DNA of 64,000 nucleotides from DAOTYH01 sp034435015 (GCA_034435015.1 DAOTYH010000108.1:1-64000), one strand, 5' to 3'; counted from the first letter of the stretch, positions 1-8,257 are shown. A program made the numbers and translations. Notes: generated from the letters alone by a model not told the origin.

Positions 1-217
1 CAGGGGTGGGAGTCACCGTTGGGGGGATGGTGGCCGCTCTAGGGGTTGCTGGCGGTAAGGTAGGCGTTACAGTCGGAGTGACAGGAGTGGCAGTAGGGCG
101 TGGTGTGGCTGTGACGAAGGCGTAAGGGGTGATGGTCGGTACATCAACGGGCTGGCAGGCAGAGAGACAGGAGATAGACAGAAGGGCAATCATATAGCCG
201 GCAAAGTATCTATCCAT
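1..217 (-). CDS. Truncated lipoprotein with Thr/Pro-rich linker (N-terminal part only)
   Basis: Reading leftward from an ATG at 215-217 the frame stays open to the window edge. It begins MDRYFAGYMIALLSIS and continues to a lipobox Leu-Ser-Ala-Cys at residues 18-21, so the mature protein should be lipid-anchored on the outer face of the membrane. After the Cys comes a low-complexity stretch rich in Thr and Pro (repeated TPT/TATP units), a common spacer in Chloroflexi surface proteins. It starts 4 bp after the asparaginase stop, so it is probably the last gene of that leftward unit. The functional domain lies outside the window and cannot be named. Confidence 0.7.
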   Translation of the reverse strand, partial: MDRYFAGYMIALLSISCLSACQPVDVPTITPYAFVTATPRPTATPVTPTVTPTLPPATPRAATIPPTVTPTP

Positions 218-221
218 ATCT

Positions 222-1133
222 CTAGATTCTAGCCGCTATAGTCCCATCTGGGAGGATGAAAGCGCAAGCCATGTGAGGGGTGTTATAGGCGTATCCGACT
301 CGTCCCTCGCGGTCTATGGCGATCACGCCGCCCAGCCCTCTGATGCGTTCTGAGCCAAGGCGACGGACGGCCTCTTCAGCGGCGGCTTGTGCGTCAAGGC
401 CGCCGCCCATCAGATCACACACTGTTTTGCACATGACTATCTTCATCAGGCTTTCACCCAGACCAGTAGCAGAAGCTCCGCCCAACAGGTTGTCAGCATA
501 ACCGCCACAGCCAATCAGGGGCGAGTCTCCCACACGGCCAGATAGTTTGTTGGGTGTCCCACCCGTTGAAGTGGCCGCCGCGATATTCCCGTTTTTGTCA
601 TAGGCCACAGCGCCAACTGTCCCGAAGATCGGGCCGCCGAAGACATTGGGGGGCTGGCTGGATGCGGTGCGTTTCCATTCTTGCCAGCGCTCCAGCTCAC
701 GTCCTATTAACAGTTCTTCTTCTGGCACTCGCGGAATGCCCATCTGTGCGGCGAAGTCCTGTGCGCCAATGCCAACTAATAGGGAGTGTGGTGTATGGGT
801 CATCACCAGCCGGGCCAGGCTGATCGGGTTGCGGATACATTGCACGGCGGCAACAGCCCCGCTTTCGAGGGAGCTGCCGTCCATAATCAGGGCATCAAGC
901 TCGATATGGCCGGCGGAGTTCAGGTGGCTGCCACGCCCTGCATCAAAGGTCGGATCGTCTTCCATCAGGCGGACAACTTGTTCCACTGTGTCGAGCGCAG
1001 ATGCACCCGACTGAAGCAGTTCCCAGCCCAGTTGGGCCGCCTGCCGTACTCCCTCGATATGAGCTTTGTGATGGGCGGGTGGAATGTCCCATGCGCCGCC
1101 ATGCACGATCAAGCTAGGTAAGATTGTTTTCAT
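222..1133 (-). CDS. Isoaspartyl peptidase / plant-type L-asparaginase (Ntn-hydrolase)
   Basis: This is an N-terminal-nucleophile hydrolase of the IaaA family that removes beta-aspartyl dipeptides or hydrolyses asparagine in the cytoplasm. The protein has 303 residues, normal for the family. It opens MKTILPSLIVHGGAW, carries the autocleavage/nucleophile motif GTVGAVA with Thr172, followed by AAATSTGG (185-192) and GRVGDSPLIGCGGYA. A longer open frame exists upstream, but the ATG at 1133 overlaps the stop of the hydrolase gene as ATGA, so translation is coupled and this start is preferred. The residue before GTVGAVA is Phe where family members usually have His or Asp, a small deviation at the cleavage site. 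Confidence 0.9.
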   Translation of the reverse strand: MKTILPSLIVHGGAWDIPPAHHKAHIEGVRQAAQLGWELLQSGASALDTVEQVVRLMEDDPTFDAGRGSHLNSAGHIELDALIMDGSSLESGAVAAVQCIRNPISLARLVMTHTPHSLLVGIGAQDFAAQMGIPRVPEEELLIGRELERWQEWKRTASSQPPNVFGGPIFGTVGAVAYDKNGNIAAATSTGGTPNKLSGRVGDSPLIGCGGYADNLLGGASATGLGESLMKIVMCKTVCDLMGGGLDAQAAAEEAVRRLGSERIRGLGGVIAIDREGRVGYAYNTPHMACAFILPDGTIAARI

Positions 1134-2050
1134 GGTGTTTGACTGTTGGTAGCGGCAAATACTGTGTCGAAGAAAGTCAAAATGCGCTGTCTGTACTCTT
1201 CTGGTTGGGCATAATAATATCCTGCGTGACCGGCGCCCGGCACAACCCACAGGTCTTTAGGTTCATGGGCCGCCTCATAGAGTGCCTGCCCGTTAACTGC
1301 TTCATGCTCACCGTAGATCAGCAGGATAGGCCGGGGGGCGATCTGCCCAATGACAGATACGGGACTGGATGCTCTGGGGGGGATACCTAATTGCCAGCCT
1401 ACTGTCCACAGCACCAATCGGCGGACGAGACGATCATACAGCCCAAGCTCAGCCTGCGGATCAAGAATGTCATCTTCAAGGCTGGTGTAACCGCCCATTG
1501 GTATGATCGCTTCTAAGGCAGGCTCTTGAGCCGCCGCCAGTATGATGGCAGTCCCTCCCTCCGATATACCCAGCGCTCCAATGTGTTCTACGTCCGGGCG
1601 GGAACGCAGGTAGTCCACTGCACCAAGAACGTCATATGCCTCATAGTAGCCTGTACTGGCCTGTAACGAGGGATCAGCACAGGAACGATGTTCATAGATC
1701 AATGTACTATAACCAGCCTGTGCCAGTATGCCTGCTTCAGGCAGGGCGGCTTCGGTGTTGCCTCCGTGCCCTGGTAAGGCAATAATGGCGATCTCAGGGT
1801 GTTGTTCGCCCCGCGAGAACCAGCCGCGCAGAACCAGCCCATTGCGGGAAGGAAACTCAACAGCTTCAGATGGGAAGCCATATACTTCCAGGCTGGAGCG
1901 GTTACCCTGACAACCGGGATTCAACACCAGATGAGCATACAACCATGCCAGATAGATGTGAATGGGCAGGAACAGAAAAACCAGTGTTACAAGGGCCGTA
2001 ACCCCCAGCCGGACGAAGCGCTTCCAACTGAATGCCAAACTGGGAAACAT
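1130..2050 (-). CDS. Membrane-anchored alpha/beta hydrolase
   Basis: This is a 306-residue serine hydrolase of the S33/dienelactone-hydrolase-like superfamily. A single membrane segment lies at about residues 14-35, then the fold includes the oxyanion region LPGHGGN (92-98), the nucleophile elbow Gly161-Ile-Ser163-Glu-Gly165, and a late GAGHAGYY motif supplying the catalytic His. The anchor suggests an N-in protein with the catalytic domain outside. Substrate is unknown. The start is an ATG preceded by AGGAG at 8-nt spacing. It is the first gene of a leftward unit with the asparaginase and lipoprotein. Confidence 0.82.
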   Translation of the reverse strand: MFPSLAFSWKRFVRLGVTALVTLVFLFLPIHIYLAWLYAHLVLNPGCQGNRSSLEVYGFPSEAVEFPSRNGLVLRGWFSRGEQHPEIAIIALPGHGGNTEAALPEAGILAQAGYSTLIYEHRSCADPSLQASTGYYEAYDVLGAVDYLRSRPDVEHIGALGISEGGTAIILAAAQEPALEAIIPMGGYTSLEDDILDPQAELGLYDRLVRRLVLWTVGWQLGIPPRASSPVSVIGQIAPRPILLIYGEHEAVNGQALYEAAHEPKDLWVVPGAGHAGYYYAQPEEYRQRILTFFDTVFAATNSQTP

Positions 2051-2080
2051 TTGAGAAGCTCCTGTCGAACCTCTAAGCAG

Positions 2081-2109
2081 ATTATATGCTAGAGGGGCTA
2101 TAACAGAAA
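2081..2109 (-). promoter_or_regulatory. Putative sigma70-type promoter of hydrolase-asparaginase unit
   Basis: On the minus strand a perfect TATAAT (+ strand 2081-2086) lies 17 bp from TTTCTG (2104-2109). The -10 is consensus and the -35 weak (3/6). It lies 30-35 bp upstream of the hydrolase ATG and downstream of a hairpin that may end the preceding gene. Confidence 0.45.
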
Positions 2110-2152
2110 GCCGGAGCGCCGGCCAGTCCTTTTTGGTGTTCTGCCGGCGCTC
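2100..2152 (-). terminator. Hairpin downstream of the cDPG-synthetase-like gene
   Basis: A perfect 10-bp stem (arms 2114-2123 and 2143-2152, GAGCGCCGGC/GCCGGCGCTC) with a 19-nt loop lies 26 bp past the stop at 2179. Read leftward it is followed by CGGCTTTCTGTTATA, a weak U tract. It probably ends transcription of the upstream gene before the hydrolase promoter. Confidence 0.5.
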
Positions 2153-2178
2153 TCTGGAAGCCTGCTTAGGGTGAAGGG

Positions 2179-3498
2179 CTATTTCCCGAATTTCTTCTTG
2201 ATGAGGTCGGCTAGGGTGGGCGTGCCGATCACCTGAAGCTCGTATCGCACACGCTCCATTGGCAGTTTGACCTTGATCACACGGCGCAGGTCAATTGGAG
2301 TAGCCGCAATGACCAGGTCGGCGTCGGAGGAGTTGATTGTCTCCTCCAGATCGGCCATCTGCTCTGCGCCATAGCCCATAGCTGGCAGTACGGCCCCTGT
2401 GTCAGGATATTTCTCATAAGTGGCTTGAATCGAGCGGACTGCAAAGGGGCGGGGGTCAATGATCTCAGCGGCGCCGAAACGCTGGGCGGCAACGACTCCC
2501 GCCCCATAGGCCATCTCGCCGTGCGTGAGGGTCGGACCATCCTCAACGACCAGCACGCGCTTGCCCCGGATGGTTTCAGGGTGATCTACGAAGATCGGTG
2601 AGGCGGCCTCGATGACTACGGCATGCGGGTTGGTGGCTTGCACATTCTCCCGCACTTCCAGCACGTTGAAGTAGTCGGCGGTATCTACTTTGTTGATCAC
2701 TACCACGTCAGCCAGGTTCAGATTGGTCTCGCCGGGGTGATAGGACAACTCATGGCCAGGGCGGTGGGGGTCCACTACCACGATGTTGAAATCCGAAGTG
2801 TAGAAGGGGAAGTCATTGTTACCGCCATCCCACAGAATGATGTCGGCTTCCTGTTCGGCCTGCCGCAGGATAGCTTCATAATCTACGCCTGCATAAACGA
2901 TCACACCCCTGTCAATGTGCGGTTCGTACTCTTCGCGTTCCTCAATGGTACAGTTATGTTTGTCTAGGTCACTATAGTCAGCGAAGCGCTGTACCTTCTG
3001 GCTGACTAGGTCGCCGTAGGGCATGGGGTGGCGGATGGCGGCTACGCGGTAACCCATCTCGCGCAGGATGCCTGCCACGTGACGGCTGGTTTGACTTTTG
3101 CCACAGCCAGTGCGCACAGCACAAACCGAGATAACCGGCTTGTTGCTCTTGAGCTGAGTGGATCTGACCCCCATCAGCCGGAAGTCGGCGCCGGCGGCCA
3201 TAGCCATCGAGGCTTTATGCATGACTACTTCGTGGGGAACATCGCTGTAGGCAAAGATCACCTGATCGATCTGGTGCTCCCGGATCAGACGGACCAAATC
3301 TGCTTCTTCGTAAATAGGGATGCCATTGGGGTACAGTTTGCCAGCCAGCTCTGGCGGATACAGGCGCCCCTCGATGCCGGGTATCTGTGTAGCGGTGAAA
3401 GCCACTACCTCGTACTGCTCATTATCCCGAAAGAACACGTTGAAGTTGTGAAAGTCGCGCCCGGCGGCGCCCATGATCAAAACACGGATACGAGACAT
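2179..3498 (-). CDS. Cyclic 2,3-diphosphoglycerate synthetase-like P-loop protein
   Basis: The 439-residue protein resembles the bacterial homologues of archaeal cyclic 2,3-diphosphoglycerate synthetase. It starts with a dinucleotide-binding-like domain (MSRIRVLIMGAAGRDFHNFN), followed by a central P-loop domain with CAVRTGCGKSQTSRHV (Walker A GCGKSQ), an acidic IILWDGGNND segment and VVINKVD, which looks like a GTPase NKxD motif. The C-terminal part includes VLVVEDGPTLTHGEM. In archaea the enzyme forms cyclic DPG from 2,3-DPG and ATP. Bacterial members are widespread and of uncertain role, so the archaeal reaction should not be assumed. AAGGAG lies 12 nt before the ATG. Confidence 0.75.
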   Translation of the reverse strand: MSRIRVLIMGAAGRDFHNFNVFFRDNEQYEVVAFTATQIPGIEGRLYPPELAGKLYPNGIPIYEEADLVRLIREHQIDQVIFAYSDVPHEVVMHKASMAMAAGADFRLMGVRSTQLKSNKPVISVCAVRTGCGKSQTSRHVAGILREMGYRVAAIRHPMPYGDLVSQKVQRFADYSDLDKHNCTIEEREEYEPHIDRGVIVYAGVDYEAILRQAEQEADIILWDGGNNDFPFYTSDFNIVVVDPHRPGHELSYHPGETNLNLADVVVINKVDTADYFNVLEVRENVQATNPHAVVIEAASPIFVDHPETIRGKRVLVVEDGPTLTHGEMAYGAGVVAAQRFGAAEIIDPRPFAVRSIQATYEKYPDTGAVLPAMGYGAEQMADLEETINSSDADLVIAATPIDLRRVIKVKLPMERVRYELQVIGTPTLADLIKKKFGK

Positions 3499-3567
3499 GC
3501 TTTTGACATTCTCCTTTTTTACTATTAGCCCTTGTTGTTTGCGTGTCAGTTTGCAATCGGGCTTGAC

Positions 3568-4470
3568 TTACGTTGGCTTGTTTTTCGCCTTAGGCTGTGC
3601 CACAAGGGCCAACACAATGCTCAACAGATACAATCCTAGAAGCGGTGCAGACATGATGCCCATGTTGATGGGGTCGGGGGTAGGGGTAACGATGGCGGCG
3701 ATGACAGCGATGATGACGACAGCAAAACGCCAGTTGCGGGCCAGCATCCCGGCGTTGACGATCCCCAGCTTGGCCAGAACGAACACGAGCATGGGCAACT
3801 CAAAGCTGGCACCTACCCACAATAGTACGTTGGTCACGAACTTCACATAGTCGTCTAGGGTAGGCTTGGCGGTGATGCCCATGAAATTGGTCAGGAAGGG
3901 CACAGCTACAGGTAGCATCACCAGATAAGCGAATGCTACTCCGGACATAAACAGAACAGCTGCAAACGGAAACAGCAAGTAAAACAGCCGTCTCTCTGAG
4001 GGTTTAAGGCCGGCGGCGACGAAAATCCATAGCTGGGCAATGACATAGGGGGAGGCTAAGATGATCCCCACTGTCAGTGCCACGCGAAAAAACACACTTA
4101 CATTCTCCGTCACGCGGATAGCTTGAAGTGCACCGACCCCGCCAATCGGAGCGGCCAGCAAGGTCAGTATCTGGTCGGTCAAGGCGGCAGACAAGAAGGT
4201 CGCTACTGCGATAGCGATCAGGCTGGCGATTACGCGGTTACGTAACTCGATCACATGAGGCATGATCGAGGAGGGGTTGTCAAAGATGGCGCCCATATCG
4301 CCCGCCTCATCCTCGACCGGTGTTCTCAGCAGGCGCCGGTTGCGAATCAGGGCGCCGAGCGCGGCGGCCAGGCTGACTACCAGCGCTGACAGAACAACAG
4401 CTCCCTCTGTGCTGATAGGCAGGCGGGGAAGCCGGCCCAGAAGATCAAGTATTGCTGACATGCTCGTCAT
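3568..4470 (-). CDS. tatC: Sec-independent protein translocase TatC with extra N-terminal segment
   Basis: This is the multispanning core of the twin-arginine translocase, which exports folded proteins across the cytoplasmic membrane. The conserved start of TatC, HVIELRNRV, lies only at about residue 72, and the late ATPTPDP motif is present before the last helix. Ahead of the core is a roughly 70-residue extension with a further predicted membrane helix (about 23-43) and an acidic stretch (VEDEAGDMG), so the protein would have seven segments, not six. It overlaps tatA by 26 bp; ATGs occur at 4470 and 4461, and no clear Shine-Dalgarno is seen, which fits coupled translation. Confidence 0.9.
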   Translation of the reverse strand: MTSMSAILDLLGRLPRLPISTEGAVVLSALVVSLAAALGALIRNRRLLRTPVEDEAGDMGAIFDNPSSIMPHVIELRNRVIASLIAIAVATFLSAALTDQILTLLAAPIGGVGALQAIRVTENVSVFFRVALTVGIILASPYVIAQLWIFVAAGLKPSERRLFYLLFPFAAVLFMSGVAFAYLVMLPVAVPFLTNFMGITAKPTLDDYVKFVTNVLLWVGASFELPMLVFVLAKLGIVNAGMLARNWRFAVVIIAVIAAIVTPTPDPINMGIMSAPLLGLYLLSIVLALVAQPKAKNKPT

Positions 4471-4843
4471 CCGCTGAAGGAGAGGTGGGGGAGGGGGGGG
4501 GCTGTGTCAGATTCAGAATGCCCCATGGGTCAGCCGGAGGAGGTTGCTGGCCAGCCGTTGGAGAAAATGGTTTGCCAGTGAGTTGATCGATCTCACTCAT
4601 GGCCCGTTTTAACTCAGCCTGTGTCTCCTCAATCTCAGCCATACGGACTAAGGTGTTGGGCAGGTCCTGTATGGCCCGTGCGATCTGGTTGAATTCTTTC
4701 CACCACTCCGACGTGATCAGTCGGCGCAGCCAGCGGCCCAGTGTCAGTGCCACGTCGCGGGCGCGCTCTGGGCCGACTACCACAAAGATCACAAGGGCCA
4801 AGATAATAAGTTCGGGTAAACCAACACCGCACAGAGTATCCAC
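4445..4843 (-). CDS. tatA: Twin-arginine translocase subunit TatA/TatB
   Basis: This is a 132-residue single-span Tat component. The membrane segment GLPELIILALVIFVVVGPERA (about 8-28, with the conserved Glu and the Gly-Pro hinge) is followed by an amphipathic helix and a Pro-rich acidic tail. It partners TatC, encoded just downstream. The start is GTG at 4843, preceded by AGGGA. The tail codons include a run of nine cytosines on the coding strand (4493-4501). Removing one C puts the frame in register with tatC. Whether it acts as TatA or TatB cannot be decided from sequence; no second tatA-like gene is in the window. Confidence 0.88.
   Translation of the reverse strand: MDTLCGVGLPELIILALVIFVVVGPERARDVALTLGRWLRRLITSEWWKEFNQIARAIQDLPNTLVRMAEIEETQAELKRAMSEIDQLTGKPFSPTAGQQPPPADPWGILNLTQPPPSPTSPSADDEHVSNT
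4493..4501 (-). repeat. C9 homopolymer near the tatA/tatC junction
   Basis: Nine consecutive G on the plus strand (C on the coding strand) lie in the Pro codons near the end of tatA, 23 bp upstream of the tatC ATG, with a second G5 tract at 4487-4491. Reading with eight C's gives a frame that passes through the tatC ATG without a stop; ten C's ends the frame at a TGA overlapping that ATG. Confidence 0.9.
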
Positions 4844-4876
4844 GTTCCCTGATATCCCATCTACTAGCTGGGCCGT

Positions 4877-5377
4877 CTAAGGCGTTTCTTGGCTGAAGAA
4901 CTCCACCAGTTCGGCCTGCTTGGCGGCCAATGTCCCCAGCACGCCATTGACAAATCGGGGGGCACTTTCGCCGCCGTATGCCTTGGCTAATTCAACTGCT
5001 TCGTTGATCGCCACCTTGAGCGGGGTTTGCCGGGTAGCGGCCAGCTCATAGATGGCCATGCGCAAAATATTGCGATCAATAATTGCCATCTGATCAACCG
5101 GCCATTCCGGGGCATGTTGCTGAATCAGCTGGTCGAGAGAGGCACGGTGTTTAAGGACGCCATAGACCAGGTCACGCAGAAGCGACTCGCTCGCGCTGTC
5201 TAATGGTTTCTCTTCGAGCCGTGCCCTCAACACCTCCTCAACAGGATGCCCGCTACAGTCAATCTCGTAAAGTGCCTGAAGTGCCATACTGCGAGCCTTA
5301 CGCCGCAGTTGTATAGGCTTGCCAGCCTTCCTGTCAGAGGTAGTCTCACTGTCTGTCGGGAGTTGAGTATTCGACAT
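4877..5377 (-). CDS. nusB: Transcription antitermination factor NusB
   Basis: NusB binds boxA RNA with NusE (S10) during rRNA transcription antitermination. The 166-residue protein has the typical RRKARSMALQALYEID motif at about residues 25-40, preceded by a polar 24-residue extension, and ends in a helical segment with AINEAVELAKAYGGESAPRFVNGVLG. The extension overlaps the end of asp23 by 32 bp, which argues for translational coupling, although a start nearer the RRKAR motif cannot be excluded. Gene order asp23-nusB matches many Firmicutes and Chloroflexi. Confidence 0.92.
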   Translation of the reverse strand: MSNTQLPTDSETTSDRKAGKPIQLRRKARSMALQALYEIDCSGHPVEEVLRARLEEKPLDSASESLLRDLVYGVLKHRASLDQLIQQHAPEWPVDQMAIIDRNILRMAIYELAATRQTPLKVAINEAVELAKAYGGESAPRFVNGVLGTLAAKQAELVEFFSQETP

Positions 5378-5696
5378 CTTCGAAATGGACGGTCACGCTT
5401 GTAACCTGCATCCCCACTAGGTCTTGGATCGAACGTGTAATCGAGTGCTGTACTTCCCGGCCTACCTCGCGCATGTTGATACCAGCCTTGGCGACCAGAT
5501 ACACATCCACAGCAACAGAGTTATCGTCGTTGATCGCCAGCACAACGCCGGAACCCATTGGATGCCCCCGTAACAGACGGCCCACATCTACCGGGATAGA
5601 ACCCATGCGGGCAACCCCCTCGATCTGTGTGGCGGCATGGCTGGCGATTGTGATCAGCACACTCGGCGCAATGGTAATGGTATCCTGAGGATTCAT
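5346..5696 (-). CDS. Asp23/Gls24 family envelope stress protein
   Basis: This 116-residue protein matches the Asp23/Gls24 (DUF322) family: an N-terminal IAPSVLITIASHAATQIEGVAR helix, a variable loop, then VAVDVYLVAKAGINMREVGREVQHSITRSIQDLVGMQVTSVTVHFEDVEY. Members are membrane-associated or cytoplasmic proteins of uncertain function linked to the cell envelope. It lies between fabG and nusB and overlaps nusB. A second family member is encoded at 15755-16117 ahead of fakA. Confidence 0.88.
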   Translation of the reverse strand: MNPQDTITIAPSVLITIASHAATQIEGVARMGSIPVDVGRLLRGHPMGSGVVLAINDDNSVAVDVYLVAKAGINMREVGREVQHSITRSIQDLVGMQVTSVTVHFEDVEYSTPDRQ

Positions 5697-5716
5697 GTGT
5701 CTCTGCTTTCTAGCGG

Positions 5717-6466
5717 CTAGCCCATTACAAGGCCGCCGTCAATTGAAAGAACCTGCCCGGTGATATAAGCCGCCTCATCGGAGGCTAGGAAGGCTACCGC
5801 ATAGGCGACTTCCTCCGGCGTGCCCCACCGCTTGAGCGGAATAGCCTCTAGGGAGGCTTCCTTGATCTCCTGAGGGACGCTTTCAGTCAGATCAGTTGGG
5901 ATGAAACCCGGCGCAACAGCGTTAACTGTGATATTGCGGGCGGCCACCTCGCGTGCCAGCGCCTTTGTGAAGCCGATCAGGCCGGCCTTGCTGGCACTGT
6001 AGTTTGTCTGGCCGGCGTTGCCGGCAATGCCGGCTACCGAGCTGACGTTGATGATGCGGCCATACCGCTTGCGCATCATATGCCTTACAGCGGCCTTAGA
6101 GCAATTAAAGGCGCTCTTCAGGTTGGTTGTGATGACTACGTCCCAGTCTTCTTCAGACATCATCATAATAACCATGTCACGGGTGATGCCTGCGTTGTTG
6201 ATCAGGATGTCCAGCCTCCCAAAAGAGTCAACGGCCTCTTTGATCAACGCTTCAGCCTGAGCGTAGTTGCTCACGTCGGCCTGAAAGGCCTGGGCCGTTC
6301 CTCCCTCAGCTTGAATGGCCGTGACAACCTCACCGGCGGCATCGGCGTTATGATGGTAATTCACCAGCACGGAGGCCCCGCGCCGTGCTAGTTCCAATGC
6401 AATGGCGCGGCCAATACCGCGTGCGGCACCGGTCACGATAGCGACTCGCTCATCCAGTCGGCTCAT
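5717..6466 (-). CDS. fabG: 3-oxoacyl-[acyl-carrier-protein] reductase
   Basis: FabG reduces beta-ketoacyl-ACP with NADPH in type II fatty-acid synthesis. The 249-residue short-chain dehydrogenase shows VTGAARGIG (11-19), NNAG (90-93), Asn115, and the Ser143/Tyr156/Lys160 catalytic set within SSVAGIAGNAGQTNYSASK. The open frame extends 18 codons upstream, but the ATG at 6466 has GGGGGAG just upstream and gives the usual family N-terminus, so it is preferred. It stands in an operon with fabD, with a Tic20-like gene between them; no acpP follows it. Confidence 0.93.
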   Translation of the reverse strand: MSRLDERVAIVTGAARGIGRAIALELARRGASVLVNYHHNADAAGEVVTAIQAEGGTAQAFQADVSNYAQAEALIKEAVDSFGRLDILINNAGITRDMVIMMMSEEDWDVVITTNLKSAFNCSKAAVRHMMRKRYGRIINVSSVAGIAGNAGQTNYSASKAGLIGFTKALAREVAARNITVNAVAPGFIPTDLTESVPQEIKEASLEAIPLKRWGTPEEVAYAVAFLASDEAAYITGQVLSIDGGLVMG

Positions 6467-6562
6467 GCTCCCCCCATTAGACATTGGCTTTCCAGATTCG
6501 GACGGGGGCGATTGTACCATTGCCGCAGGGATAGTTCAACCGCACCCGTTGATCCCCGACCG

Positions 6563-6994
6563 CTAATCATTCTCGTAGGGCGCGAGATACGAAGCGATCT
6601 TTTCCCCCAGCCAAGGATAGCGGAAATCTTTTCCACGCCAGATATGCACAAAGGCAGTGGCTCGTGCAATACCCATTGCCAGAATCAGCAGGCCCATCAG
6701 GCTTAAGATAGTGAGGTTGGCGGTGAGCAAGGCTTCAGGGGTGCCAGCCACTACAGGAATAACCATAACCCAGATGGCAAACAACGCAAACAGAAACACT
6801 ATTCCAACAATGTCAAAGCCGATCACCTGTATCATGTGAAAGCGCACAAAGCGCGATTGTCTTCCTTTGGCCAATAGCAGAATGGACGCCGCCAGCCAGC
6901 CCAGACCCACTATGCCAATGCCATAAGCCCATCGGGCGGTCTGCTGTTCAGCCGGAGTAGGGGGAGTGTTTAAACGCTTGACAGCTCTTGTCAT
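6563..6994 (-). CDS. DUF4870/Tic20-like membrane protein
   Basis: A small polytopic membrane protein of about 143 residues. It shows three or four hydrophobic segments (about 25-44, 57-82, 94-112), with the RFHMIQVIGFDIV motif characteristic of DUF4870/Tic20-like proteins and a closing KDFRYPWLGEKIA segment. Function is unknown. It begins immediately after the fabD stop (TAG-GTG-ATG) and precedes fabG, so it is co-transcribed with the fatty-acid genes. Confidence 0.75.
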   Translation of the reverse strand: MTRAVKRLNTPPTPAEQQTARWAYGIGIVGLGWLAASILLLAKGRQSRFVRFHMIQVIGFDIVGIVFLFALFAIWVMVIPVVAGTPEALLTANLTILSLMGLLILAMGIARATAFVHIWRGKDFRYPWLGEKIASYLAPYEND

Positions 6995-6997
6995 CAC

Positions 6998-7933
6998 CTA
7001 GAGCGCCTCAAGGGCGGCGACCCCTTCTGGAGAATCGACCACGTAGCTGGTCATATCTCGGTCAATCCGCTTGATCAGTCCAGTCAAGACATTCTTGCTG
7101 CCCAGCTCGATAAAGGTGGTGATACCCATGCCAATCATGGTGCGGATACTGTCTGTCCAGCGCACCGGTGAGGTCAGTTGAGCGTGTAGCTCGCTCCGAA
7201 CCTCATCCGCTGTCTGCAAAGATCTGGCCTGAGTATTGCCAATGATAGGAATGACCGGCTCGTAGAAGTGAGTCTCGGCCAATGCTCTAGCGAACTCTGC
7301 CTGAGCGCGGTTCATCAGTGGTGAGTGAGATGCAATGCTGACTGGCAACCGGACAGCCCGCTTGGCGGCGGCCATGGCGGCCATCAGGGTAGCTTCATCC
7401 CCCGCAATGACAACCTGACCGGGGCAGTTATCGTTGGCTACTACCAGCACGCCGCCGGTTTTAGCTCTGGCGTCGGCGCAAAGCGCCTCTGCTTCAGCCA
7501 GCTCTACACCGAGCAAGGCGGCCATCCCGCCGGGGCTGTGTTCGCCTGCATCGCGCATGACCTCACCGCGTCGTCGTACCAGCTTTAGTCCCTCCTGAAA
7601 GCTCAGCGCCCCTGCGGCCGTCAGGGCAGTTAGCTCCCCCAGGCTGTGACCGGCCACACAAGCTGGCTGGAACTCTTCTCCCAGCACGTCATACACTACT
7701 CGCATAGCGGCAATGCCTGCTACATACAGGGCGGGCTGAGCATTGACAGTAGCATTCAGGGCTTCTTCAGGCCCTTCGAAGCACAGGCGGGAGAGGGGAA
7801 AACCCAACAGGCCGTCGGCATCCTCAAAAGTCTGGCGGGCAACACGATAGCGTGTAGATAATGCCGCACCCATACCCACAAACTGTGACCCCTGACCGGG
7901 GAAGACAAAGGCTGTTGTCCGCTGATCGAGCAA
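6998..7933 (-). CDS. fabD: Malonyl-CoA:ACP transacylase
   Basis: FabD loads malonyl groups onto acyl-carrier protein. The protein shows FPGQGSQFVGMG near the start, the nucleophile motif GHSLGE (Ser97) and SHSPLM supplying the catalytic His. A longer open frame (to 8068) would overlap rpmF. An in-frame TTG at 7933 is preceded by AAGGGAGGGAAG and gives 311 residues, the normal family length, so that start is preferred. The rpmF-fabD order is classical, but the plsX and fabH genes usually found between them are missing here. Confidence 0.92.
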   Translation of the reverse strand: MLDQRTTAFVFPGQGSQFVGMGAALSTRYRVARQTFEDADGLLGFPLSRLCFEGPEEALNATVNAQPALYVAGIAAMRVVYDVLGEEFQPACVAGHSLGELTALTAAGALSFQEGLKLVRRRGEVMRDAGEHSPGGMAALLGVELAEAEALCADARAKTGGVLVVANDNCPGQVVIAGDEATLMAAMAAAKRAVRLPVSIASHSPLMNRAQAEFARALAETHFYEPVIPIIGNTQARSLQTADEVRSELHAQLTSPVRWTDSIRTMIGMGITTFIELGSKNVLTGLIKRIDRDMTSYVVDSPEGVAALEAL

Positions 7934-8036
7934 GGCTCTTCCCTCCCTTATGTCTGCACGACAAAAAAGACCGCGCTCCCCTAGGGAAACACGGCCTGAG
8001 CGAGCATCGAGTGCCTCCCTCATGCCCTCACATACT

Positions 8037-8228
8037 TCATTCCTTCTTTTCCACCTCGATGACCTCACGGCCCCGGTAATGGCCGCAACTAGGGCAGACA
8101 GTGTGAGGGCGCTTCATCTCGCCGCAATTATCACATACGACGAGGTGAGGGGGATGAAGCCGCGTCTGCTCGAAGCGGCGGCGGCGGTGTCGCCCGTGCG
8201 ATGTCTTGCGTTTTGGTAGCGGGCCCAT
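8037..8228 (-). CDS. rpmF: Ribosomal protein L32
   Basis: This is a 63-residue large-subunit protein beginning MGPLPKRKTSHGRHRRRR and carrying a zinc ribbon CDNCG...CPSCG, so it is the Zn-binding form. The ATG at 8228 has AGGAG 9 nt upstream. It is transcribed from a consensus promoter at 8288-8315 and has a GC-rich leader hairpin. The downstream gene is fabD after about 100 bp. Confidence 0.95.
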   Translation of the reverse strand: MGPLPKRKTSHGRHRRRRFEQTRLHPPHLVVCDNCGEMKRPHTVCPSCGHYRGREVIEVEKKE

Positions 8229-8257
8229 GTCATTTAACTCCTGATCCTGAGCAATAT

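Noticed and set aside
4445..4501. C9 tract as evidence that tatA-tatC is a single frameshifted gene
   Set aside because: TatA and TatC are normally separate proteins, both frames have sensible starts and stops, and the overlap is typical for an operon; the tract is reported only as a possible slippage site.
7934..8068. Longer FabD N-terminus (45 extra residues)
   Set aside because: It would overlap rpmF, and the TTG at 7933 has a strong AAGGGAGGG and gives standard FabD length.
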